A DNA stretch of 64,000 nucleotides from Oscillospiraceae bacterium (GTDB lineage Bacteria > Bacillota > Clostridia > Oscillospirales > Oscillospiraceae). The stretch is from positions 1 through 64,000 of the forward strand of contig JAAWNQ010000001.1 of the NCBI GenBank assembly GCA_022799035.1, read 5' to 3'. Of this stretch, positions 54,917 through 63,853 are shown in pieces; positions within the stretch are counted from its first letter, which is position 1, and each line of letters starts with the position of its first letter. The notes under the pieces were generated by a model. That model made no database searches, had not been told where the DNA came from, and saw only the letters and a list, made by a program, of their open reading frames with translations. The translations under genes and the position numbers were made by a program.

Positions 54917-55855
54917 ATGCCAAAGGTTTTTGACGGACACTGTGATACCATCCTGCGCTGCTACCAAAATGGCGGCAGCTTTCGGAGCAACCGGGGCCAC
55001 CTGGACCTGGAGCGGATGAGGCCTTACGGAAACTGGGCTCAATTCTTCGCCTGCTTTGGGGAGCCCGAGGACTTTCCAGGCAAGCCTCTGTGGCAGGTGT
55101 TCCGGGAGGAGGTGGCCCTCTTCCAGAAGCAGATGGAGGAAAACGCCGACCTGGTGGTCCATTGCCGCACGGCTCAGGAGGCGGAAAGAGCCTGGTCCCA
55201 GGGAAAGATGGCGGCCTTTCTCTCTGCGGAGGGGGCTGAGCTGCTGGACTGCGATGTGGAGAAGCTGGAGATCGCCTACGGCTGGGGCCTTCGGGCGGTG
55301 AACATTACCTGGAACCACGAGAACGCCCTATCCGGCACCAATGTGGAGAACCCGGAGCGGGGGCTGACAGACCGTGGAAAGGCTTTCGTGTTGAGGACGC
55401 AGGAGCTGGGGACGCTGGTGGATGTGTCCCACCTGTCCGACCCGGGCTTCTGGGATGTGATGGAACTGGCGAAAAAGCCCGTTTTTGCCAGTCATTCCAA
55501 CAGCAGAAGGCTGTGTTCTCATCCAAGGAACTTGACCGATGAGCAATTTACTGCCATAATAGGGAATCATGGGGTGGCGGGACTCAATATGTGTCATGAG
55601 TTTTTGGGGGAAGCCCCCACAATGGACACCCTTGTTTCCCATGTGGAGCACTGGTTCAGCCTGGGAGGGGAGGAGTGCGTATCCCTGGGGGGCGACTGGG
55701 ATGGGATCTCCCATCCCCCCGCCGGGATCTCCGGCATCCAGGATCTATATAAGCTGGCTGACCGGCTTTTGCGGATGAACTATCCCGAGGAACGGGTGAA
55801 TGGTTTGTTCTACAATAATCTGATGAGGGTCGTGAGAGAAGTATGTACTATGTAA
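54917..55855 (+). CDS. membrane dipeptidase family (M19) enzyme
   Basis: A 312-residue amidohydrolase-fold enzyme with FDGHCDT (His-x-Asp), AAFLSAEGAELL (Glu), VDVSHLSD and FASHSNSRRLC (His). It hydrolyses dipeptides, often D-containing ones, and in bacteria acts in the cytosol. No signal peptide is visible. It overlaps thrC by 13 bases and follows yraN by 14. Confidence 0.92.
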   Translation: MPKVFDGHCDTILRCYQNGGSFRSNRGHLDLERMRPYGNWAQFFACFGEPEDFPGKPLWQVFREEVALFQKQMEENADLVVHCRTAQEAERAWSQGKMAAFLSAEGAELLDCDVEKLEIAYGWGLRAVNITWNHENALSGTNVENPERGLTDRGKAFVLRTQELGTLVDVSHLSDPGFWDVMELAKKPVFASHSNSRRLCSHPRNLTDEQFTAIIGNHGVAGLNMCHEFLGEAPTMDTLVSHVEHWFSLGGEECVSLGGDWDGISHPPAGISGIQDLYKLADRLLRMNYPEERVNGLFYNNLMRVVREVCTM

Positions 55856-57330
55856 GTACCAGAGACAGATTACAGAAGGCCACGGTATCGGGGGCCATCG
55901 CATACGGACTTGCCCCCGATGGGGGACTGTATACCCCGGAGGCTATCCCATCCCTGGCCGGGAACGCCTTGGAGAGCCTGAAGAATATGACCTACCAGCA
56001 GCGGGCGGTCTACATCATGAACATGTACCTGGACGGCTACTCCTCCTCGGAGTTGACCGGATTTTGCGCAAAGGCATACGGCGGCGGGAAGTTTGACGAC
56101 CCGGCGGTGGCCCCGGTCCGTACTCTGGATAGGAACACCCACGTACTGGAGCTATGGCACGGGCCCACCTGCGCGTTCAAGGACATGGCTTTGCAGATGC
56201 TGCCTCATCTGCTCACCTCTGCCCTTCGGAAGGAGGGGGAGACCAAAACGGCCTGTATCCTGGTAGCCACCTCCGGGGATACGGGGAAGGGGGCGCTGGA
56301 AGGGTTTAAGGATGTCCCAGGTACCCGGATCCTGGTGTTCTACCCCAAGGACGGAGTCTCTGAGGTCCAGCAGCTCCAGATGATCACCCAGGAGGGGGCC
56401 AACGTGGGGGTGTGCTCGGTGGTGGGCAACTTCGACGACGCCCAGACCGGCGTGAAGGCCATCTTCTCCGATCCCGATCTCCGGGCGGAGCTGGCGGAGC
56501 GTGACGCCTTCCTGTCCTCGGCCAACTCCATCAACTGGGGCCGGGTACTGCCCCAGATCGTCTACTATGTCTCCGCCTACTGCGATCTTCTCAAGAGCGG
56601 CGCGGTGGAGAAGGGGGAGCGGATCAACGTCTGCGTCCCCACAGGCAACTTTGGCAACATCCTGGCGGCCTATTACGCCAAACAGATGGGGGTGCCCATC
56701 AATCGGCTCATCTGCGCCTCCAACCGGAACAATGTGCTTACCGACTTCATTGAGACCGGAGTCTATGACAGAAACCGGGCGTTCTACAATACCACCTCGC
56801 CCTCCATGGATATCCTTATCTCCTCCAACCTGGAGCGGCTGCTCCATCTCTACACCTACGGGGATGCCGACCGGGTGAAAGCATATATGGAGAAGCTGTC
56901 CCGGACGGGCCGATATGAGATCGAGGAGAGCGTGAAAAAACGTCTGGATCGGGATTTTGCCGCGGCCTGCTGTGATGATGAGCAGGGGAAGGCCGCCATC
57001 GGCCGGCTCTGGAGGGAAAAACAGTACCTGATGGATCCCCACACCGCTGTGGCTGTGGACGTTCTTGACCAGTACCGGGCCAGGACTGAAGACACCACCC
57101 CTGCTCTGGTGGTCTCCACCGCCAGTCCCTTCAAGTTCTGCCCCGCCGTGATGGAGGGGCTGGGGGTCAAGGCTCCCGAACAGGGCCTGAAGGGCATTGA
57201 CCAGCTCTCCCAGCTCACCGGCATCGCCCCACCTGCCCCCCTGGCGGGCTTGGCAGGGAAGAAGGTCCGCTTTACCGATGTGACCGAGAAGGAGAACATG
57301 GTGGATAAGGTCCGGGAGATGCTGGGGTAA
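55843..57330 (+). CDS. thrC: threonine synthase
   Basis: A 495-residue fold-type II PLP enzyme. The Lys in HGPTCAFKDMALQMLP carries the cofactor, and SGDTGKGALEGF and VCVPTGNFGNILAAYYAKQMG are phosphate and cofactor loops. It turns O-phosphohomoserine into threonine. The start ATG 55843 lies within the dipeptidase end behind gagagaagt. Confidence 0.95.
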   Translation: MYYVSTRDRLQKATVSGAIAYGLAPDGGLYTPEAIPSLAGNALESLKNMTYQQRAVYIMNMYLDGYSSSELTGFCAKAYGGGKFDDPAVAPVRTLDRNTHVLELWHGPTCAFKDMALQMLPHLLTSALRKEGETKTACILVATSGDTGKGALEGFKDVPGTRILVFYPKDGVSEVQQLQMITQEGANVGVCSVVGNFDDAQTGVKAIFSDPDLRAELAERDAFLSSANSINWGRVLPQIVYYVSAYCDLLKSGAVEKGERINVCVPTGNFGNILAAYYAKQMGVPINRLICASNRNNVLTDFIETGVYDRNRAFYNTTSPSMDILISSNLERLLHLYTYGDADRVKAYMEKLSRTGRYEIEESVKKRLDRDFAAACCDDEQGKAAIGRLWREKQYLMDPHTAVAVDVLDQYRARTEDTTPALVVSTASPFKFCPAVMEGLGVKAPEQGLKGIDQLSQLTGIAPPAPLAGLAGKKVRFTDVTEKENMVDKVREMLG

Positions 57331-57358
57331 CCTCTCTTTTAAGTACGAGGTGATGGGC

Positions 57359-57856
57359 ATGAGGTGGCTTTTTGGAGAGCGGTTTTGCCTGGAGACCAAG
57401 TTGAAGCCGGAATTTGTCATGGGCCTCCTCCGGGAGAACGTGGACAGGACCCGCTGGCAGCCGGGAGATGCGATCATCGGTCCGAAGCCTCTGTTTGATA
57501 AGCTTACAGTAAAGGAGGAGGGCCGCTTTGTCCTGTGGCCCTCCAGCGAGCTCAGGCGCAACAGCTTCCGCCCCATCTGGAAATGTGAGTTGGAGGGGGA
57601 GGAGGGCGGATCGAGGCTGTGGGTGAGAGCCGGAAACCGCGGTGCATTTCAGTTCTATATTCTGCTGTTTGGGTTCTTTGGCTACTGGGGATATTGCGCG
57701 CTGCGGGGAAGCGTTGTCTGGGACTGGGTTGCCCGTGCGTTTGGATTATCTGCGGTTTTCCTGCTGTTGAGCCTTCTCTGCTTCTGGCTCCCGGAGCGGA
57801 AGGCAAAAACGGTCCTACAGAGGATCCTGGGCGGTACACTTATAGACAGTAAATAG
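57359..57856 (+). CDS. small membrane protein of unknown function
   Basis: A 165-residue protein with two close hydrophobic segments near the C-terminus (FYILLFGFFGYWGYC and GLSAVFLLLSLLCFWLP) and a soluble N-terminal half. I do not recognise it. ATG 57359 is chosen because cgagg precedes it by eight bases; GTG 57350 and ATG 57353 are alternatives. It lies between thrC and a phosphoesterase with short gaps. Confidence 0.7.
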   Translation: MRWLFGERFCLETKLKPEFVMGLLRENVDRTRWQPGDAIIGPKPLFDKLTVKEEGRFVLWPSSELRRNSFRPIWKCELEGEEGGSRLWVRAGNRGAFQFYILLFGFFGYWGYCALRGSVVWDWVARAFGLSAVFLLLSLLCFWLPERKAKTVLQRILGGTLIDSK

Positions 57857-57871
57857 AAAGGGGGCGGCTGG

Positions 57872-58567
57872 ATGGCCCTGTATACCATAGGAGACACCCA
57901 CCTCTCCCTGGGAGGCAACAAGCCCATGGACACCTTCGGGGGAGTCTGGGAGGGCTATGTGGATAAACTGCGGGCAGGCTTTGCCGGTTTGACCGCGGAA
58001 GATACGGTGGTTTTCTGTGGAGACCTTAGCTGGGGAATGAGCCTGGAGGAGGCCCTGCCCGACTTTCAGTTTATCGAGGCCCTGTTCCCCGGGAGGAAGA
58101 TCCTGTTGAAGGGGAACCACGACTATTGGTGGACCACCGCCAATAAGATGTATACCTTCTGGGCCGACCACGGCATGGAAAACTTTCTCCTTCTCCACAA
58201 CAACAGCCTGTCCTATGATGGGATAGCCATCTGCGGTACCCGGGGCTGGTTTTTTGAGGAGGAGGCCGACGGCCATAACGAGAAGGTGTTCAAGCGGGAG
58301 CTGCTGCGGCTGGAGACCTCCCTGAAAGCGGCGGGGGAGGGGGAGAAGCTGTGTTTTCTCCACTATCCCCCTCTCTACGAGGGATATATCTGCCAGGAGA
58401 TCGTAGATCTTCTGGAGCGATATGGGGTCTCCGCCTGCTACTACGGTCACCTCCACGGGGGCAGCCACCGTCTGGCCCGGGAGGGGAAGCGGGGAAGTGT
58501 GGAATACCATCTGATCGCCGGAGATTACCTGCAATTTTCCCCCCGAAAAGTCCTTCCGGAGGGGTGA
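57872..58567 (+). CDS. calcineurin-like metallophosphoesterase
   Basis: A 231-residue enzyme with IGDTHLSL (Asp-x-His), VFCGDLSWG (Asp), LLKGNHDYWW (Asn-His-Asp) and CYYGHLHG (His). These are the metal ligands of the family. The substrate is not known. It follows the small membrane protein by 15 bases. Confidence 0.9.
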   Translation: MALYTIGDTHLSLGGNKPMDTFGGVWEGYVDKLRAGFAGLTAEDTVVFCGDLSWGMSLEEALPDFQFIEALFPGRKILLKGNHDYWWTTANKMYTFWADHGMENFLLLHNNSLSYDGIAICGTRGWFFEEEADGHNEKVFKRELLRLETSLKAAGEGEKLCFLHYPPLYEGYICQEIVDLLERYGVSACYYGHLHGGSHRLAREGKRGSVEYHLIAGDYLQFSPRKVLPEG

Positions 58568-58624
58568 AAAGAAAAAGTTCCGGAAAATCTGGAAAAAAGA
58601 CTGGAAAAATGAAGCTATCCCTGA

Positions 58625-58686
58625 TACAATAAACAGGATATCGCATGGCGCCGCCGGCTGAGAGAAAAAGCGCGGAGCCGGCGCCG
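58625..58686 (+). promoter_or_regulatory. candidate -10 box and leader hairpin of tig
   Basis: TACAAT (58625-58630) is a plausible -10 box with a poor -35. A GC-rich hairpin follows (58647-58659 with 58676-58685, a three-base bulge), and an in-frame ATG at 58645 lies before it. The hairpin separates that ATG from the real start at 58705. Confidence 0.45.
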
Positions 58687-58704
58687 ACAGGAGGAAGTAC
58701 GAAA

Positions 58705-60138
58705 ATGAAAGTAAAGAACGTAGAAAAGCTGGAAAAGAGCATGGTGGCCCTGACTATCCAGGCCGAAGCCCAGGAGTTTGAAGCCGCCATCGAGAAAGTT
58801 TATAAAAAGCAGCGGGGCCGCATCACCGTCCCCGGCTTCCGGAAGGGCCATGCCCCCCGGAAGATGATCGAGACCATGTACGGCGCTCAGGTCTTCTATG
58901 AGGACGCCGTCAACGAGAGCTACCCCGATCTTTTTGCCCAGGCGGTGGAGCAGGAGAAGCTGGATACGGTGGCTTATCCCGATGTGGAGCTTCTGGAGCT
59001 GGACAAGGGCGGCTACACCTTCAAAGCCACCGTGGCGGTGCGTCCCGAGGTGAAGCTGGGCAAGTACAAGGACCTCACCGCCCCCAAGGACGAGGTGAAG
59101 GTCACTGAGAAGGACATCGACGGGGAGCTAAAGCCCTTCATCATCCGGGCTACCCGTATGGTGGATGTGGACCGGAAGGCCAAGAAAGGCGACACCGTCA
59201 CCATCGACTTCGAGGGCTTTATGGACGGCAAGGCCTTTGACGGTGGCAAGGGGGAGAACCATGACCTGGAGTTGGGCTCCGGCAGCTTTATCCCCGGCTT
59301 CGAGGATCAGCTTGTCGGCGTGAAGGCCGACGCTGAAAAGGATGTGGTAGTCACCTTCCCCGCCGACTACGGCGCGGAGGAGCTGGCCGGCAAGGAGGCC
59401 ACCTTTAAGGTGAAGGTCCATGCCGTCAAGGAGAAGGTGGAGCCCAAGCTGGACGACGAGTTTGCCAAGGATGTCTCCGAGTTTGAGACCCTGGCCGACC
59501 TGCGGAAGGACCTGGGGGATAAACTGGCCGACCGCCTGGAGAAGCAGGCCCGGAACGCCTTTGAGGAGGCTCTGCTGGATCAGGTCACCGCCGACATGAC
59601 CGTGGAGATCCCCGATCCCATGGTGGAGGCCAGGGCCGAGCGTATGATTGAGGATTACAGCCAGCGGATCACCAGCCAGGGTATCGCCTTTGAGCAGTAT
59701 CTGGCCATGACCGGTATGACGGTGGATATTCTGAAGGCCCAGGCCATGGAGGGCGCTCTCCGCCAGGTCAAGACCGATCTGGCCCTGGGGGCCATCGCTG
59801 TGGCTGAAAAGCTGGAGGTCTCCGAGGAGGAGATGGACGCTGAGTGCCGGCGGCTGGCCGACCAGTACGGCATGAAGGCTGAGGAGGTCAAGAAGATCGT
59901 TCCCCTGGAGGATCTGAAGAAGGATCTGATGAACCAGAAGGCGGCCAACGTGATCTTTGACTCCGCCAAGGCTGGGAAGGCCCCGGCCAAGAAGGCTACC
60001 GCCAAGAAGGACGCGGCCAAGGCGGAGGAGAAGAAGCCCGCTGCCAAGAAGGCCCCCGCCAAGAAGGCGGAAGCCAAGACCGAGGAAAAGAAGCCCGCCG
60101 CCAAAAAGACCACCAAGAAGGCCAAGACCGAGGAATGA
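58705..60138 (+). CDS. tig: trigger factor with Lys/Ala-rich tail
   Basis: A 477-residue ribosome-bound chaperone. The N-terminal ribosome-binding loop is GFRKGHAPRKMIE (about residues 43-55). The FKBP-type domain contains GDTVTIDFEGFMDGKAFDGG and IPGFEDQLVG (about 155-245), then the helical chaperone domain. Beyond about residue 425 the protein has an unusual tail of some 50 residues made mostly of Lys, Ala and Pro (APAKK, AAKAEEKK repeats), like histone H1. Start ATG 58705 follows aggaggaagt. Confidence 0.95.
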   Translation: MKVKNVEKLEKSMVALTIQAEAQEFEAAIEKVYKKQRGRITVPGFRKGHAPRKMIETMYGAQVFYEDAVNESYPDLFAQAVEQEKLDTVAYPDVELLELDKGGYTFKATVAVRPEVKLGKYKDLTAPKDEVKVTEKDIDGELKPFIIRATRMVDVDRKAKKGDTVTIDFEGFMDGKAFDGGKGENHDLELGSGSFIPGFEDQLVGVKADAEKDVVVTFPADYGAEELAGKEATFKVKVHAVKEKVEPKLDDEFAKDVSEFETLADLRKDLGDKLADRLEKQARNAFEEALLDQVTADMTVEIPDPMVEARAERMIEDYSQRITSQGIAFEQYLAMTGMTVDILKAQAMEGALRQVKTDLALGAIAVAEKLEVSEEEMDAECRRLADQYGMKAEEVKKIVPLEDLKKDLMNQKAANVIFDSAKAGKAPAKKATAKKDAAKAEEKKPAAKKAPAKKAEAKTEEKKPAAKKTTKKAKTEE

Positions 60139-60216
60139 TGGGACAGAGGACAGGGAATACTGGGACGTGTGCGGGTATTTTTCCTGTGTCAATTCGGTAA
60201 TAAGGAGTTCTTGATT

Positions 60217-60798
60217 ATGAGTTTAGTCCCTTATGTAGTGGAACAGACCAGCCGTGGAGAGCGGTCCTACGATATTTTTTCCCGGTTGCTCAATGACCGT
60301 ATCATTTTCCTGGGTGAGGAAGTGAACGCCACCACGGCCAGTCTTGTGGTGGCCCAGCTTCTCTATCTGGAAGCTCAGGACCCGGACAAGGAGATCCAGT
60401 TCTACATCAACAGCCCCGGCGGCTCGGTCACCGACGGCATGGCGATCTACGATACCATGCAGTATATCAAGTGCGATGTATCCACCATCTGCGTAGGCTT
60501 GGCCGCCTCCATGGGCGCCTTCCTCCTGGCGGCGGGTACCAAGGGGAAGCGGCTGGCTCTGCCCAATGCGGAGATCATGATCCACCAGCCCTCCGCCGGT
60601 ACCCAGGGCCAGATCACCGATATGGCCATCCACCTGAAGCGGCTGGAGACCATCAAGAAGCGGATGAACCAGATCCTGTCGGAGAACACCGGACGGAGCC
60701 TGGAGGAGGTCACCGCCGCCTGTGAGCGGGACAATTTCATGTCCGCGGAGGAAGCCAAGGAGTTCGGCCTGATCGACAAAGTGATCTATCAGCGTTAA
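60217..60798 (+). CDS. clpP: ATP-dependent Clp protease proteolytic subunit
   Basis: A 193-residue serine protease with the triad Ser98 ([10 protein letters not shown]), His123 (MIHQPS) and Asp172 (RDNFM), at the normal spacing. It forms the chamber fed by ClpX. ATG 60217 follows taaggagttc. It lies 78 bases after tig and before clpX, a common order. Confidence 0.97.
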   Translation: MSLVPYVVEQTSRGERSYDIFSRLLNDRIIFLGEEVNATTASLVVAQLLYLEAQDPDKEIQFYINSPGGSVTDGMAIYDTMQYIKCDVSTICVGLAASMGAFLLAAGTKGKRLALPNAEIMIHQPSAGTQGQITDMAIHLKRLETIKKRMNQILSENTGRSLEEVTAACERDNFMSAEEAKEFGLIDKVIYQR

Positions 60799-60867
60799 AA
60801 CCGCAGGGAGCGGGGCCGAAGCCCCGCTCTTTTGTGCCTGAATACCTCATTTACGGAGGAGACCCAT

Positions 60868-62181
60868 ATGCCAAAAAACGACGAGCACAAGTCCGTCCGC
60901 TGTTCCTTCTGCGGCAAGCACCAGGAGCAGGTGTCCCGGATCATCGCCGGGCCGGGGGCCTATATCTGCAATGAGTGCGTCAATCTCTGCATGTCCATTC
61001 TGGAGGATGCGGAGGACCAGCCGGGAGCCTTCGAGACGGGCGTCCCCGACGCCATCCCCACCCCCAAGGAGATCCACAAGGTACTGGACCAGTATATCAT
61101 CGGTCAGGAGGAGGCCAAGGTGGCCCTCTCGGTGGCGGTATACAACCACTATAAGCGTATCTATTTCGGCGGTGGGGAGGATGTGGAGCTCCAAAAGAGC
61201 AATATCCTGCTCATCGGTCCCACCGGCTGCGGCAAGACCCTCTTTGCCCAGACTCTGGCTAAGGTGCTGAAGGTACCCTTCGCCATCGCCGACGCCACCA
61301 CCCTTACCGAGGCGGGCTACGTGGGTGACGACGTGGAAAATATCCTCCTCCGCCTGGTCCAGGCCGCTGACTACGATGTGGAGCTGGCGGAGCGGGGCAT
61401 TATCTACGTGGATGAGGTGGACAAGATCGCCCGGAAGAGTGAGAATACCTCCATCACCCGGGATGTGTCCGGCGAGGGCGTCCAGCAGGCCCTGCTGAAG
61501 ATCTTGGAGGGGACTGTGGCCAATGTGCCTCCCCAGGGAGGGCGGAAGCATCCCCACCAGGAGTTTATTCAGATCGACACCCGGAACATCCTCTTCATCT
61601 GCGGCGGCGCTTTTGACGGGTTGGACAAAATCATCGAAAAGCGGCTGGACAAAAAGAGTATGGGCTTTGGCGCGGAGCTCCACAGCAAAAAAGACCGGAA
61701 TACCGGGGAACTGTTCGCCCAGGTCCAGCCCCACGACCTGATGCAGTTCGGTATCATCCCCGAACTGGTGGGCCGCCTTCCCGTGGTGACCTCCCTGAAC
61801 TCTTTGGACCGGGAGCAGCTGGTCCGTATCCTTACCGAGCCCAAAAACGCCCTGGTACGTCAGTATCAGAAGCTGATGGAGTACGATGACGTGAAGCTGG
61901 AGTTCCAACCTGAGGCCCTGGCTGCCGCGGCGGATAAGGCTCTGGAGCGGGGGATCGGAGCGCGGGGTCTCCGGGCGGTGCTGGAGGAGGTCATGACCCG
62001 TACCATGTACGACGTGCCCTCCGATCCCACCATCTCCAAGGTAGTCATCACGGAGGAGAGCGTGAAGACAGGGACTACTCCTGAGTTGACCCATGACCGG
62101 GAGAAGACCGAACGCCCCCGGCTGGGGGGAGAAGTGCCCAAGCCCCAGGGCCGGGTGCCCATGCGAGATACCGCGTCTTGA
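60868..62181 (+). CDS. clpX: ATP-dependent Clp protease ATP-binding subunit ClpX
   Basis: A 437-residue AAA+ unfoldase. The zinc domain has [11 protein letters not shown] and CNECVNLC. Walker A is [13 protein letters not shown], the pore loop GYVGDDVEN, and Walker [11 protein letters not shown]. It passes tagged proteins to ClpP. ATG 60868 follows cggaggaga. Confidence 0.97.
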   Translation: MPKNDEHKSVRCSFCGKHQEQVSRIIAGPGAYICNECVNLCMSILEDAEDQPGAFETGVPDAIPTPKEIHKVLDQYIIGQEEAKVALSVAVYNHYKRIYFGGGEDVELQKSNILLIGPTGCGKTLFAQTLAKVLKVPFAIADATTLTEAGYVGDDVENILLRLVQAADYDVELAERGIIYVDEVDKIARKSENTSITRDVSGEGVQQALLKILEGTVANVPPQGGRKHPHQEFIQIDTRNILFICGGAFDGLDKIIEKRLDKKSMGFGAELHSKKDRNTGELFAQVQPHDLMQFGIIPELVGRLPVVTSLNSLDREQLVRILTEPKNALVRQYQKLMEYDDVKLEFQPEALAAAADKALERGIGARGLRAVLEEVMTRTMYDVPSDPTISKVVITEESVKTGTTPELTHDREKTERPRLGGEVPKPQGRVPMRDTAS

Positions 62182-62244
62182 CAAGAAACAAAAGCAGGGG
62201 GGCGGGGGAGACCCCGGCCCCCTGTTGCTGAAAGGAGGCGCCTT

Positions 62245-62844
62245 ATGACCCTGAATACACAGAAGGCGGAGTTTATCCGCTCCGCCGCGGGGCCCAAGGA
62301 TTTTCCGCGGGATCCCTTGCCCCAGATCGCCTTTGCTGGCCGGTCCAATGTGGGAAAATCCTCGGTTATCAACCGGCTTCTCAACCGGAAGAATTTTGCC
62401 CGGGTGGGTTCCGCGCCGGGGAAGACCACCCACATCAACTATTTTCGGATCGACGAGAAGATCTACCTGGTGGACCTTCCCGGCTACGGCTACGCCAAGG
62501 TATCCCAGCAGGAGAAAGCCCGGTGGGCGGGACTGATCCAAAGCTGGTTTGACGACCCCAGTCTCATGTCCCTGGGGATCCTCATCGTGGACGCCCGACA
62601 TAAGCCTACGGCGGATGACAGGGGTATGGCCGACTACTTTCGTTCCACCGGGCGGCCCTGGGCGGTGGTAGCCAATAAGCTGGATAAGCTGAAAAAAAGC
62701 GAGCTGGAGCCCAACCTGGCTCTGATCCGGGAGACTCTGGACTTGGACAACTCTGTAAAGCTGATCCCCTTTTCGGCGGAGAAGGGGACGGGCCGTGAGG
62801 AGCTTCTTCGACTGATTTTAGATCATATGGAGGGTTCGGTATGA
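62245..62844 (+). CDS. engB: ribosome biogenesis GTPase, EngB/YsxC family
   Basis: A 199-residue TRAFAC GTPase with FAGRSNVGKSSVINRLLNRK (G1), GKTTHINYF (G2), LVDLPGYGYAKV (G3) and ANKLDKLKK (G4). It helps assemble the 50S subunit. Start after aaaggaggcgcctt. The final ATG overlap couples it to the FAH family gene. A lon gene, which often stands between clpX and engB, is missing. Confidence 0.96.
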   Translation: MTLNTQKAEFIRSAAGPKDFPRDPLPQIAFAGRSNVGKSSVINRLLNRKNFARVGSAPGKTTHINYFRIDEKIYLVDLPGYGYAKVSQQEKARWAGLIQSWFDDPSLMSLGILIVDARHKPTADDRGMADYFRSTGRPWAVVANKLDKLKKSELEPNLALIRETLDLDNSVKLIPFSAEKGTGREELLRLILDHMEGSV

Positions 62845-63593
62845 GATATGTACGTATTTTACGGGATAATGCTCCGGTTTGGGGCGTTTTGGAGGGGGAG
62901 AGCGTCCGCACCCTGTCCGCCGCCCCCTTTGAAGGGGTCAGCTATGATGGGAAGACCCTGTCTTTGACAGACTGCAAGCTGTTGGCCCCCTGCGAGCCCA
63001 CCAAGGTGGTCTGTATCGGCAAAAACTACTTCGACCATGTGAAGGAGTTTGGCGGCCCGGTGCCTGAGAAGCCCATTCTGTTCATCAAGGCCCCCAATAC
63101 CTTGAACGACCCCGAGGGAGAGGTCCATGCCCCCGATTTTGTGGAGCGTCTGGACTATGAGGGGGAGCTGGCCTTTGTGGTGAAAAAGCGGGCGAAGGAT
63201 GTAAAGGCGGAGGATTTTGCGGATTATATCCTGGGTTATACCTGTCTCAATGACGTGACCGCCCGGGATATCCAGTATGGAGACGGTCAGTGGACCCGGG
63301 GCAAGGGCATGGACGGCTTCTGTCCCATCGGGCCCTTGGTCACCGATGAGATCGACGGCGCCCATGCGGATATTGAGACCCGGCTCAACGGAAAGACGGT
63401 GCAGAAGGCCAACACCGATCTCTTTATGAATAAGCTGCCCGATCTGATGGCCTTCATTACCGCCTCCATGACCCTGGAGCCCGGGGACGTAGTTACCACC
63501 GGCACCCCGGCGGGGGTGGGGCCCATGAAGCCCGGGGATGTGGTGGAGGTGGAGATCCGGGGGATCGGCGTCCTTCGGAACCATGTCGTTTGA
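62841..63593 (+). CDS. fumarylacetoacetate hydrolase family protein
   Basis: A 250-residue enzyme with KVVCIGKNYFDHVKEFGG, FIKAPNTLNDPEGEVHAP and DYEGELAFVVKKRAKDV, then DVTARDIQYGDGQWTRGKGMDGFCPIGP and TGTPAGVGPMKPGD. These carry the metal-binding Glu residues. The family cleaves C-C bonds of acylpyruvates or isomerises related acids. The exact substrate is unknown. Confidence 0.92.
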   Translation: MRYVRILRDNAPVWGVLEGESVRTLSAAPFEGVSYDGKTLSLTDCKLLAPCEPTKVVCIGKNYFDHVKEFGGPVPEKPILFIKAPNTLNDPEGEVHAPDFVERLDYEGELAFVVKKRAKDVKAEDFADYILGYTCLNDVTARDIQYGDGQWTRGKGMDGFCPIGPLVTDEIDGAHADIETRLNGKTVQKANTDLFMNKLPDLMAFITASMTLEPGDVVTTGTPAGVGPMKPGDVVEVEIRGIGVLRNHVV

Positions 63594-63710
63594 CAGGACG
63601 GGATTTCCGGCCCTTTGATGTGCGTAGAGTCTTATAGAGCCTTAGGTCGCCCTCCGGAAGGCCGGAACCTGTCCTCTGTGAAAAAAGTTAGAAAATATTA
63701 CAAAAAAGAC
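63594..63710 (+). other. gene-free stretch before the antiterminator leader
   Basis: No gene is seen. A ccggaaggccggaacc-like hairpin (near 63654-63667) may help terminate the preceding operon, but no T-run follows it. Confidence 0.3.
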
Positions 63711-63739
63711 TTGCAATTGTGGGGAAGGTGTGGTAATAT
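63711..63739 (+). promoter_or_regulatory. sigma-A promoter of the antiterminator operon
   Basis: TTGCAA (63711-63716), 17 bases, TAATAT (63734-63739). Confidence 0.75.
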
Positions 63740-63752
63740 TTCCTCGCAATAA

Positions 63753-63779
63753 GGGCTTGTTATCGAAAGAGCAATACCC
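63753..63779 (+). promoter_or_regulatory. ribonucleic antiterminator (RAT) site
   Basis: gggcttgttatcgaaagagcaataccc (63753-63779) folds on itself and has the layout of RAT sequences bound by LicT/SacT/BglG proteins. Its right part overlaps the left arm of the following terminator, so binding of the antiterminator would prevent termination. Confidence 0.75.
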
Positions 63780-63828
63780 GCGTGCAAAAAGAACCTGCTT
63801 AGGCTCTTTTTGTCGCGGGTATTTTTAT
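63773..63828 (+). terminator. RAT-controlled terminator
   Basis: aatacccgcg (63773-63782) pairs with cgcgggtatt (63814-63823), enclosing caaaaagaacc/ggctctttttg, and the stem is followed by ttt. It would stop the operon unless the antiterminator is bound. Confidence 0.8.
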
Positions 63829-63853
63829 ATTCAGTGGGAGAGGGGGGAGACAG

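Noticed and set aside
60847-62601. 584-codon minus-strand frame opposite clpX
   Set aside because: Shadow of clpX. It crosses two genes and has no start signal.
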